DNA of 64,000 bases from Thaumasiovibrio subtropicus (GTDB taxonomy: Bacteria > Pseudomonadota > Gammaproteobacteria > Enterobacterales > Vibrionaceae): the NCBI RefSeq assembly GCF_019703835.1, contig NZ_AP023054.1:1364001-1428000 (forward strand), given 5' to 3'. The notes below the pieces were generated by a model. It was not told where the DNA came from, did not search any database, and saw only the letters and a program-made list of their open reading frames with translations. Positions 56,002 to 64,000 of this stretch are shown here, one piece after another (within the stretch, counting starts at the first letter, position 1; the number at the start of each line of letters is the position of its first letter). The position numbers and the translations under genes are program-made.

Positions 56002-56612
56002 AGATACCTCAATGCGTCTGTATTTTAGTGGGCTTTATTTTCACCCTAGTGCCTGCCTTCGCCAATCAAGCGGATGGAAAAATTGTCTTTGAACCGGTGC
56101 AGGATAAATCCTTCACCTTGGTTTACAACCATGCGTTTTTGCAGCGCCACTATATCAACCAAGCCAAAGTGGAATTTATGGAAGCGCCACTGCCACAAAA
56201 CATTGGCCCAGATAAAGAGATCATCAGTCTCTTTTCGGCGATCAAGCATAACAACTTTGAGTGGTGGTTAGGGATTTGGGACCAACAAGCGCGTCGTGCC
56301 TTTGCGAGTGATCCCCAAATCGAGCGCAGTATGCGCAGTACCTTTAACTATTATCAGCAGCGGTTAAATCACGGTGAAATGTATTTGACTGAATGGCTAG
56401 TCGTTAAGGATCGGGTGTGGCTACAAGCTGAAATTCGTAAGCCCGACGGCAGTGTAGCGAATCAAATATTATTGCCTTTTGCGTTGGAGGAAGGGCGGTT
56501 CCGTCTTTCTGCGAGTGATTTTAATACCCCATTGCACAAGGCAATTCGGCAAGCACTGGCTGCGCAACATGGGGTCTCTGAAACAGACGTCGCCGAATCG
56601 ACAAAGGGTTAA
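55998..56612 (+). CDS. Exported hypothetical protein B, paralogue of protein A
   Basis: 204 residues with a signal peptide (CVCILVGFIFTLVPAFA). It contains SAIKHNNFEWWLGIWDQQAR, aligned with the same region of the preceding protein, and the same general layout: a helical central part with a strand-rich C-terminal part (YLTEWLVVKDRVWLQAE). GGAGG precedes ATG 55998, which overlaps the previous stop by four bases. The two proteins probably act together, perhaps as a heteromer. Confidence 0.75.
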   Translation: MKIPQCVCILVGFIFTLVPAFANQADGKIVFEPVQDKSFTLVYNHAFLQRHYINQAKVEFMEAPLPQNIGPDKEIISLFSAIKHNNFEWWLGIWDQQARRAFASDPQIERSMRSTFNYYQQRLNHGEMYLTEWLVVKDRVWLQAEIRKPDGSVANQILLPFALEEGRFRLSASDFNTPLHKAIRQALAAQHGVSETDVAESTKG

Positions 56613-56640
56613 ACCTACCCATTCTTAACGAGGAATGTGA

Positions 56641-57105
56641 ATGTACAACGTGGATAGTGAAGATAACAAACGATGGGTAGTGACCGACTATCCGCATGGG
56701 ATGATGGTGTTGTGTTTGCTTTTTGCGTTGCTAGTGGTTGGGTTGGAAATCAACCGTGGTCAGTTGGATTGGTTGGGCAGAATTTTAATGGTGGGCGTGC
56801 CGTTATTTGCCATCACTATTTTGAAAAAGCGTCGCACTGAGTTCGATAGAGAAAGTGGTGAAATCAACCATTTTGAAGGCAATGTGTACTTAAAGCAGCG
56901 CAACGTGATCCCGATGGCGGATGCCGCGCTAGCGATTGAAACCGGAAGCGGCCAATACAAACATACTGGGTGTTTGTGTGTTGATAGCGAGGGAACGCGC
57001 ATCGTGATGGTGGGGGCAGATGTGATGCCCGGTCACCATAAAAGGTTGAAGGCGTTACGTGAGCAAATGGCGATGTACATCAATCATCACAATCGCGGCA
57101 ACTAG
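56641..57105 (+). CDS. Membrane protein with two TM segments and a cytoplasmic PH-like part
   Basis: 154 residues. Two hydrophobic stretches near the start (MMVLCLLFALLVVGLEI and LGRILMVGVPLFAITIL) are followed by a strand-rich soluble part (RTEFDRESGEINHFEGNVYL...). The layout resembles small bacterial PH-like membrane proteins. AACGAGGAATG precedes the ATG. It lies 28 bases after protein B in the same direction. Role unknown. Confidence 0.65.
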   Translation: MYNVDSEDNKRWVVTDYPHGMMVLCLLFALLVVGLEINRGQLDWLGRILMVGVPLFAITILKKRRTEFDRESGEINHFEGNVYLKQRNVIPMADAALAIETGSGQYKHTGCLCVDSEGTRIVMVGADVMPGHHKRLKALREQMAMYINHHNRGN

Positions 57106-57268
57106 ATTGGGGTGATGTAAAAGAACATGGCCGTGACACTCGTTGATACAACAAGGTCACGGGACAACGGAAATAGCGCGACAGGGTGCGAGCAGTAGAG
57201 TGCCTGAACTGGGGTAGGTAGAAGCCTACACAAAAAACGGTATAGCAGGATTTATCAAGGTGTAACCG

Positions 57269-60200
57269 ATGAACAATCACTTCTCACTGTTCAAAACAGC
57301 ATTGTCGGTCGGATTAGTGGCTTATGCATGTCTGTTACCTGCCAAAGCGACAGCGTTGGATGAAAACTGTGTGGTTAATATTCTTAATCGCACTGTACAG
57401 GTGTCACCTGATGGGAGTTGGTCGCTGCCCAATGTGCCTTCTAACCAAGGCCGCATTCGCGCGCGTGCCACATGCCAAGATGCCGAAACCAGTGAAACGG
57501 TGTCTGGCGAAAGTGAGTTCTTCAATGTCACTAACAACGGAATCACGGAAGTCAGCGATATTGTTTTTGATGCTGAGCGTCAACTTCCTTCCTCTCTCTC
57601 TTTCTTCACGTTCGGCGATATCAGTTTGAGCGAAATTGGTGCTACACGCCCGTTATCTGTGATTGCAACGTACCCGGATGACAGCGAAGAAAACGTCACC
57701 ATGGCGAGTACAGGGATCAACTATCGTAGCTCGAACCCCGCGACGGTGACCGTTGATGAAGACGGCTTAATTACCGCAGTAAGTAATGGTCGGGTATTAA
57801 TTACGGCCAGTAAAGACGGTTTAGTCGCCATCAAAACCGTGATTGTTTCTGCGGGCGGTGACGCCGACGGTGATGGTTTACCGGATGACTATGAAACGGC
57901 GAACGGCTTGAACCCGAATGACCCAGTTGATGCGTTAGAAGATGTGGATGGGGATGGCCTTTCAGCGCTAGAAGAGTTCAATTTAGGGACTAACCCCAAT
58001 CTGGCTGACAGCGATCGCGACGGTATTGACGATCAAGAGGAGACCGTCGAAGGTGAAGATGGCGTCATCACCAATCCACTCCTTACTGATACCGATGGCG
58101 ACGGCATTAACGATGGTGTGGAGCTTGTCACAGGAACGGATCCGAATGATGCCAGTGATGTCGATTACAGTGCGGCATTGGATAGCTTGAGCGTTGCGCC
58201 AGAAGCGGTGGTGCTAACTTTTAACGCGATTAATACTGAAGCCAGTACGCAATTAACCGTTACAGGGCATCTGATTGACGGCACGACCATTGACCTCACG
58301 TCGTCAGAGACAGGGACAACCTATCTATCGAGTGATTTAACCATTGCCAGTTTTGGCTTAACGGACGGGGAAATCTTCGCCGGTGCTGAAGGTGAGGCTG
58401 TTCTGACGATTAGCAATAATTCGCTAGAGATTGATGTTAGTGTGTTGGTGGAGGGCTTTACTCCCGTTGCGCTCGCATCCTTAGATATTCCAGGTTATGC
58501 CAACAATGTTGACGTTGCTGGAAACTACGCGTTTGTTGCCGCTGGCGCCGCAGGCTTGCAAGTGGTCGACGTGACAGACCGTGCGAATCCGACGATTGTT
58601 GGCAGCTATGATACCCAAGGTACTGCGATAGATATCAAGGTCGTGGGTAACAATGCGTATATCGCGGATGGTGAGCAAGGGTTAGTCATTATTGATATTG
58701 CTGATCCCACCATGCCTGTACTGGTGGGGGGATTAGATACGGCAGGTATCGCGCAAGACTTGGTCGTGGATTTGCTTTATGCCTATCTTGCGTTAGGTAA
58801 TGGCGGTATCGAGATCATTGATATCTCGGATCCCGCTTTGCCTATCAGTCGGGGCGTGTTGGCGAACATCGGCCAAGTGCGTGGTATCGCGTTATCGACA
58901 GGAACAGTCGTCATTGTTGCTGACCAAGCGTTGAAAGTAGTCGATGCCAGTGATGTGACCGCGCCAACCTTGCAAGGTAGCGTGAATATTGGCCCAGTAA
59001 AAGATGTGGTGGTTCGAGATAATTACGCCTATGTTGCCGCGTACAGTACCGGTTATAAGGTGGTCGACATCAGTGATCCGACTGCGCCCAATGTGGTGGC
59101 GGGAGAGGCGGTGATTGCCCCACGTGATGTTGAACTGAGTGATAACTTTGCCTTCTTCGCGGAGCAACTTTTCCCTAATGTGGTCGCTTACGTCAACATC
59201 ATTGAGCCTGATCGTGCAATTTTCCAAGGGGTGATCGATCTGTCTCCTTTTGGTGATTTTGCTGGCACAGGTATCGCGCTAGACAGCAGCTACACCTACG
59301 TGACGGAAGAGAGTTTTTTTGTTGCACAAGACTTTAAAGCGGAAGGGACCAGTCGGTTATTCATCGCTCAGTACCGTCTTATCAACGACAACTTAGGCGT
59401 TGCACCTGAAGTCCAAATCACTAACTACGCTGACCAAGATGTGGTTGTTGAAGGTTCAAGCATTGTTGTTGAAGCAGTGGCGACCGATGATGTTGCGGTG
59501 GCCGCGGTCAACTTCTTTATTGATGGCGAGTTATCCCTTACCGATACCACGCGGCGCTATCAAGTCCCTTTGACTGTGCCAAGTGATGCTGAATCGCTCA
59601 TTTTAGAAGTGGAGGCATTAGATCTCGGTGGTAATTTGGGCTCAGGCACCGCAGTGACATTGTTGATACAAGCCGATGATGATGGCGATGGATTAGGTAA
59701 CGAAGCCGAGACCGAGATTCACAGTACGGATCCAGCGGATGCTGATTCTGATGATGACGGCATCAATGACGGTGAAGAGATCGCGATCGGCACTAACCCC
59801 AATGCGATTGATTCAGATGAAGATGGGCGTAGTGACAGTGAAGAAGTGGATGCGGGAACAGATCCGCTTAACCCTGACGTGACAGCCCCGCAAGTAAGTG
59901 ACGTCACGCCTGTCAATGGCAGTGAAGATATTCCGGAAACCACCGAGGTGGTGGTTACATTTAATGAAGCACTGTCAGCACGCTCAATCAACAATACTAG
60001 TGTCGCTTTGACAAAAGAGGGTGGTAGTGCCGATGGCCGCGTATCCCTCAGTGATGATGGCTTATCCTTGACGTTCAAGCCTATCGCCATTCTTGATGAT
60101 TTTACTGAGTATACCGTGACGGTCAGTGCGGTGCGTGACAGCGCCGGGAATCCAATAGCGACACCGTTTACCAGTACCTTTACCACCGGCAATTTGGTGG

Positions 60201-63200
60201 ATGAAGAGCCGCCAACCGTCACGACCTTTAATCCGGGACGAAACAACACCGATGTTCCTGTGAATAGCATCGTGTCGGCCGTCATGAGTGAGCCTATAGA
60301 TACCACAACTATCACAGAAGAGAGCTTTTATGTGGTTGAGGGCTTCAGTGGTGAGCGTGTGCCGGGCGGCATTGAAATCAGTGATGATGGCACGGTACTG
60401 AGTTTTGTTCCGGCAGGGGCGTTTGCCATTGGCCGCCGCCATACCATCTATTTAACAAGTGCCATTACAGACAGATTTGGTAATCCACTGTCGTTTACGG
60501 GCAGTAACTTTACCACACGCTTTACACCTGACAACGACAGTCCGGCTGTCGCCCTGTTCTCATTCACTGAAGGGCAAACGGGTTTGCCGCTCAATGCGCT
60601 ACTACGAGTACGTTTTGATGAGCCTGTCGCGACCTCTAGCCGTAGCGAAGTCAAATTGGTTAACCATGAAACGAACGCCGTGGTCGACATTGACGTGTTG
60701 TGGGAAGCAAATCAACAAGTGATGGTTGTTGATCCGGTCGTGCTGTTGACGGCCAATACCACCTATCGGATAGAGCTTGGCGCGATTGCGGATCTCTCTG
60801 GTAATTTGCTCCCTGCCGCGCTTTCTCGCACCTTTGTTTCAGGCGATGCCGAAGATACTGAGAATGGCTCGGTGGTGAGTTTCTCGCCGTTCAGTGGCCA
60901 ACAGAATGTGCCAGTGAATACCGCGATACAGTATGCCTTGTCCGAACCCGTTGATCCCGTCACGCTAAGTAGTGGCCGCCTCTATATTTGGGATAGCACC
61001 TTAAATCGTGAAGTGAAAGGCACTGTGACTGTCTCTGCAGATGGATTGACGGTGACTTTTGTGCCCGATGAAGACTTTGAAGCCTTCCATCGGATTTACG
61101 CTTACTTTGTTTACAACGACTACCCGGAAGATTACGCAGGTAACCGCTTTAACTCTCGTTCGTTTAATTTTGTGACCAGTGCGCAGCGTGACGAACTGGC
61201 CGCTACTTTGATCTATCAAACCATTGCGGCAGATGCGACTGACGTGCCTGTGAATGGGGCTGTTCGTTGGCAGTTTGACGATGTTCTGAATGCGACGTGT
61301 GTTAGCCGCGCAACGGCTACCGTCACTGGTGGGGAGTCGGCGGTAACGGGTAGCTTGCAACTCAGCAATGATATGCGCACTGTCACCTTTACCCCTGATG
61401 AGGACTTTGCGGTTAGCACGGCGTATACCGTGACGGTCAGTGGTTTGTGTGATCTACTGGGTAATGCCTTGGGTGATGTCACGACCAACTTCACTACCAG
61501 TGATATCGAGGATGGGGATACGACGAGACCATCTGTGGTCGTTACACCAGCCAATAACGCCACGGATGTGGCCGTCGATACGCCGATCGTGTTTGATTTC
61601 ACGGAAGCGATCGATCAATCCTCAGTCAATAGCTCTGTTGTTTATGCCTATGTCAACAACTCGGGTACGCGACTGGCGGGCACCCTCAGCTTTAACTCCG
61701 CGACACAATTGCAGTTTACGCCAGCACAGCCTTATCCCGGTGACCGTCAAGTGCGAGTGATCGTGTCAGGTGTCAGAGATATTGCAGGCAATACAAATAA
61801 CTACAGTAGCACCCTGTTTACCACGGTTGACCAAGCAGATACCACGGCGCCGACCGTTTCAATGGTGACACCGATGGATGGCAGTGTTGACGTGGCAAGA
61901 ACACAGCCTGTTTCGATTCTTTTCTCGGAGTCGATGGATCCGAATACGCTGAACAATGATACGCTGGCGCTGTTTGCCGATGGCGTACCTTTGAGCAGCA
62001 GTGTGAGTCGTTCACAAGATAACCGCACTGTCACCTTTAATGTGTCTCTACCGGAAGGTAAAGCAGTGGCCGTGATCGCGACCACGGATATCCAAGATCT
62101 GTCGGGTAATCGATTAGCGCAAGATTGGATTTCCGTCTTTACCACGGCCGCAGGTAACGAAACGCAGCGCCCAACGGTTGCGTCTGTGTTCCCATCGAAC
62201 GGCAGTTCCAACGTCAATCAAAACAGTGCCATTACCCTTTACTTCAGTGAAGCAATGACGTTAGAGAGTATCGCCAATGCTTTCTATGTGTCTCAAAATG
62301 GCGTGCGTGTCGGCGGTATGCTCGAAATCTTGGGGAATGGTCAAGCCATCACCTTTACCCCAGACTTGCGTTGGAATGATGGTGCGCTGGTGGAAGTCTT
62401 TGTCACCGATGAAGCAAGTGATTTGGATGGTAACAATCTCAATAATTTCAATAGTTACTTCCGCGTCGTTGATGATAATGATGAGGGTGGGCCGACGCTG
62501 ATAGCGACACAACCCGCATTTGCGAGTCGCGGTTTACCCACTAATCCGGTTATCGAGATTCTGTTCCATGAAGCGATAGACCCTGCCACCGTGACCGCAG
62601 AGAGTGTCACCATGACCGATAACAATGGGGATGCCGTCGCCATTACGTTAAGCACAGTGTTTGATGATCAGGTGATTCGAATTGTACCGAACGCCCCATT
62701 AGCAGCGAATAGCTTCCACCGTTACAACGTGACAAATAGTGTGACCGATGTGGATGGCAATGCCTTTAGCGGACTCAGTTACTACTTCTACACCGCGGAA
62801 GAGGCGGTAGAAGATACGCAGGCACCAACTGTGCTCAGCATGAGTCCACCCGATGCCGCGATCGATGTCGGCATTAATGCACAGCGCCATCTTCGTTTTG
62901 ATGAACCGATTAGCCCCATTAGCTTCCGCGCAGAACAGCAGACCGAAGCCTCGCATTCGCTCTTTTTCGATGCGAACAATACGTCTGTCAGATTGGTGCC
63001 ACACTTACCTTTGTCTGCGAGTAGCGAAGTGACTGATACCATCAGTAATGTGTCGGACTATGCGGGCAATGCCAATGTCGAGCGTTCAGCAACCTATCAA
63101 ACCCAAGCGGGCCCCGACACCACGCGTCCTGAGCGTGTCGACTCATCGCCGTTTAATGGTGCTGATGATGTGCCTTTGTCACCCGTTATTAAGTTAGTTG

Positions 63201-64000
63201 CTAATGAAGCGCTCGATCCTGCGAGCATTACTCAAGATACGGTTTATCTCTATGACGGTAATGTGGGTCAGTTGGTTTCAGACATTACTTTGAGTGAAGA
63301 TGGCAAAATCATTACTCTGGTGCCGCAAACTGCGTTGGCCGTCGGTCGAAGTCATAATTTCTATGCCAGTGGCATTCGAGATGTTAGCGGTAACCAAGCT
63401 TTCTTCAGCTCAAGTCGCTTTACCACTGGCTTTGATGCTGATACAACCGCGCCTGCGGTAACATTGGCCTCCTTTGTGGATGGGCAAACCGGTATTGCAG
63501 TAAACACCCGTATTCGTGTCGCCTTCAGTGAGCCAATTAGCCATTTAAGTGAAGGACTCATCACCTTAACGTTAAACGGCGATGCGGTACCAAGTAGTTA
63601 TAGCTGGGATAACACGCACAGTGTGTTAACGCTCACGCCAATGGCACTACTCAATACAACGACCAGCTATGTGCTCAATATTGGTTTAGCGCAAGACTTG
63701 GCGGGTAACCCGTTGCCAACCGCGCAGACGATCAGTTTCACTACGGGTGACAGTGTTGATCTCCTCAGTCCGTCGGTGTCACGCTTTACGCCAGAAAACT
63801 CAGCGACGAATGTGCCAGTCAACACTGAAATTGCCGTTGAGTTTGATCAAGCGATCGATCCTGTGACGATCACATCGCGCACTTTCTACATCTATGACAA
63901 TGATGCTGGGGATGCGGTCGAGGGAACGCTAACTGTGGCCGCGGATGGATTGAGGGCAACGTTTGTGCCTGACGCACCATTGCAGCCTTATCACCGTTAC
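57269..64000 (+). CDS. Giant exported protein with LVIVD propeller and tandem Ig-like repeats, 5' part
   Basis: The frame is open from ATG 57269 (AAGGTG seven bases upstream) to the window end, giving 2244 residues so far. Signal peptide (LSVGLVAYACLLPAKATA), then Big_2-like domain (110-195), TSP3 calcium repeats (about 197-295), second Big_2-like domain, LVIVD beta-propeller repeats (about 395-715, for example NYAFVAAGAAGLQVVDVTD), an Ig-like domain, a second TSP3 block (DDDGDGLGNEAETEIHSTDP), and at least 13 tandem Big_5/SbsA-type Ig-like domains of about 107 residues from residue 871 on. No catalytic domain is visible; the C-terminus is outside the window. Probably an adhesin or surface polymorphic protein. 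Confidence 0.85.
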   Translation, partial: MNNHFSLFKTALSVGLVAYACLLPAKATALDENCVVNILNRTVQVSPDGSWSLPNVPSNQGRIRARATCQDAETSETVSGESEFFNVTNNGITEVSDIVFDAERQLPSSLSFFTFGDISLSEIGATRPLSVIATYPDDSEENVTMASTGINYRSSNPATVTVDEDGLITAVSNGRVLITASKDGLVAIKTVIVSAGGDADGDGLPDDYETANGLNPNDPVDALEDVDGDGLSALEEFNLGTNPNLADSDRDGIDDQEETVEGEDGVITNPLLTDTDGDGINDGVELVTGTDPNDASDVDYSAALDSLSVAPEAVVLTFNAINTEASTQLTVTGHLIDGTTIDLTSSETGTTYLSSDLTIASFGLTDGEIFAGAEGEAVLTISNNSLEIDVSVLVEGFTPVALASLDIPGYANNVDVAGNYAFVAAGAAGLQVVDVTDRANPTIVGSYDTQGTAIDIKVVGNNAYIADGEQGLVIIDIADPTMPVLVGGLDTAGIAQDLVVDLLYAYLALGNGGIEIIDISDPALPISRGVLANIGQVRGIALSTGTVVIVADQALKVVDASDVTAPTLQGSVNIGPVKDVVVRDNYAYVAAYSTGYKVVDISDPTAPNVVAGEAVIAPRDVELSDNFAFFAEQLFPNVVAYVNIIEPDRAIFQGVIDLSPFGDFAGTGIALDSSYTYVTEESFFVAQDFKAEGTSRLFIAQYRLINDNLGVAPEVQITNYADQDVVVEGSSIVVEAVATDDVAVAAVNFFIDGELSLTDTTRRYQVPLTVPSDAESLILEVEALDLGGNLGSGTAVTLLIQADDDGDGLGNEAETEIHSTDPADADSDDDGINDGEEIAIGTNPNAIDSDEDGRSDSEEVDAGTDPLNPDVTAPQVSDVTPVNGSEDIPETTEVVVTFNEALSARSINNTSVALTKEGGSADGRVSLSDDGLSLTFKPIAILDDFTEYTVTVSAVRDSAGNPIATPFTSTFTTGNLVDEEPPTVTTFNPGRNNTDVPVNSIVSAVMSEPIDTTTITEESFYVVEGFSGERVPGGIEISDDGTVLSFVPAGAFAIGRRHTIYLTSAITDRFGNPLSFTGSNFTTRFTPDNDSPAVALFSFTEGQTGLPLNALLRVRFDEPVATSSRSEVKLVNHETNAVVDIDVLWEANQQVMVVDPVVLLTANTTYRIELGAIADLSGNLLPAALSRTFVSGDAEDTENGSVVSFSPFSGQQNVPVNTAIQYALSEPVDPVTLSSGRLYIWDSTLNREVKGTVTVSADGLTVTFVPDEDFEAFHRIYAYFVYNDYPEDYAGNRFNSRSFNFVTSAQRDELAATLIYQTIAADATDVPVNGAVRWQFDDVLNATCVSRATATVTGGESAVTGSLQLSNDMRTVTFTPDEDFAVSTAYTVTVSGLCDLLGNALGDVTTNFTTSDIEDGDTTRPSVVVTPANNATDVAVDTPIVFDFTEAIDQSSVNSSVVYAYVNNSGTRLAGTLSFNSATQLQFTPAQPYPGDRQVRVIVSGVRDIAGNTNNYSSTLFTTVDQADTTAPTVSMVTPMDGSVDVARTQPVSILFSESMDPNTLNNDTLALFADGVPLSSSVSRSQDNRTVTFNVSLPEGKAVAVIATTDIQDLSGNRLAQDWISVFTTAAGNETQRPTVASVFPSNGSSNVNQNSAITLYFSEAMTLESIANAFYVSQNGVRVGGMLEILGNGQAITFTPDLRWNDGALVEVFVTDEASDLDGNNLNNFNSYFRVVDDNDEGGPTLIATQPAFASRGLPTNPVIEILFHEAIDPATVTAESVTMTDNNGDAVAITLSTVFDDQVIRIVPNAPLAANSFHRYNVTNSVTDVDGNAFSGLSYYFYTAEEAVEDTQAPTVLSMSPPDAAIDVGINAQRHLRFDEPISPISFRAEQQTEASHSLFFDANNTSVRLVPHLPLSASSEVTDTISNVSDYAGNANVERSATYQTQAGPDTTRPERVDSSPFNGADDVPLSPVIKLVANEALDPASITQDTVYLYDGNVGQLVSDITLSEDGKIITLVPQTALAVGRSHNFYASGIRDVSGNQAFFSSSRFTTGFDADTTAPAVTLASFVDGQTGIAVNTRIRVAFSEPISHLSEGLITLTLNGDAVPSSYSWDNTHSVLTLTPMALLNTTTSYVLNIGLAQDLAGNPLPTAQTISFTTGDSVDLLSPSVSRFTPENSATNVPVNTEIAVEFDQAIDPVTITSRTFYIYDNDAGDAVEGTLTVAADGLRATFVPDAPLQPYHRY
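59879..64000 (+). repeat. At least 13 Big_5-type Ig-like domains, ~320-bp period
   Basis: Each begins with a variant of DTTAPTVxxxxPxxGxxxVPVN and continues with a strand ending xFSEPID. Starts lie near 59879, 60199, 60532, 60860, 61200, 61515, 61840, 62159, 62485, 62815, 63118, 63441 and 63757. DNA is well diverged between units. Confidence 0.8.

Noticed and set aside
59719-60315. Long minus-strand frames opposite the giant repeat gene
   Set aside because: They are mirror frames of Asp/Ser/Thr-rich repeat coding and have biased composition without start signals.
1-64000. Possible prophage or integrative element in the AT-rich accessory stretches
   Set aside because: No integrase, transposase, phage structural gene, tRNA attachment site or flanking direct repeat was seen.

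Overview
The window looks like chromosomal DNA of a marine gamma-proteobacterium, most likely a member of the Vibrionaceae. The reasons are the gene families (NfsA, SdaA/SdaC, a double photolyase cluster, TagA/StcE-type M66 protease with chitin-binding modules, paired dCACHE chemoreceptors, AbgT), the moderate GC content, and scattered short palindromes ending in CTTGAGTATA. No tRNA, rRNA, CRISPR array, insertion sequence or phage gene was seen.

Layout. 1-2.4 kb: 3' part of nfsA, a lipoprotein gene and a small orphan gene. 2.5-6.2 kb: serine use (sdaA and sdaC, with a CRP-like site) and a CoA-type NUDIX hydrolase, all on the minus strand. 6.7-10.2 kb: a phosphonate-type ABC importer (phnD-phnC-phnE-phnE) behind a good Pho box, with no phosphonate-degrading genes after it. 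10.2-12.3 kb: an unknown gene and a PyrD-like flavoprotein diverging from a Fur-like box. 12.4-18.1 kb: cryptochrome DASH, an iron-sulfur photolyase and an SDR, then an HxlR regulator, a SnoaL-like protein, a DCC protein and a DUF3429 protein. 18.2-23.2 kb: AraC regulator, HAD phosphatase, pabB, class I fumarase. 23.2-30.5 kb: a double PLAT-like protein, a Dph6-like ATPase, a solute-binding protein, an ABC1 kinase, an FAH-family enzyme, a GNAT, a NUDIX, and a second HxlR regulator diverging from an HD protein. 30.5-33.3 kb: an AT-rich accessory stretch with orphan genes and an L,D-transpeptidase remnant. 33.4-38.7 kb: norR and hmp (nitric-oxide defence, with NorR and sigma-54 sites), then a LysR/MFS pair. 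38.8-44.7 kb: two near-identical chemoreceptor genes flanking small accessory genes. 45.1-51 kb: secreted M66 protease and AbgT transporter. 51.3 kb to the end: a surface-protein locus with a 1327-residue lipoprotein, two related small exported proteins, a membrane protein with two TM segments and a giant exported protein (more than 2244 residues) that runs off the window.

How they work together. Most of the window is housekeeping metabolism and stress response with recognisable local regulation (Pho, Fur, CRP, NorR/sigma-54, HxlR). The least explained and most interesting part is the 51.3-64 kb surface locus. Its two short proteins share a W-W-L-x-x-W-D motif that I cannot assign to a known family, and the large proteins are built from calcium-binding thrombospondin-3 repeats, Ig-like repeats and an LVIVD propeller. 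Smaller points of interest are a PyrD-like enzyme with cysteine at the catalytic position behind a Fur-like box, a shared operator motif in front of two unlinked HxlR genes, and an L,D-transpeptidase remnant next to a small exported protein.
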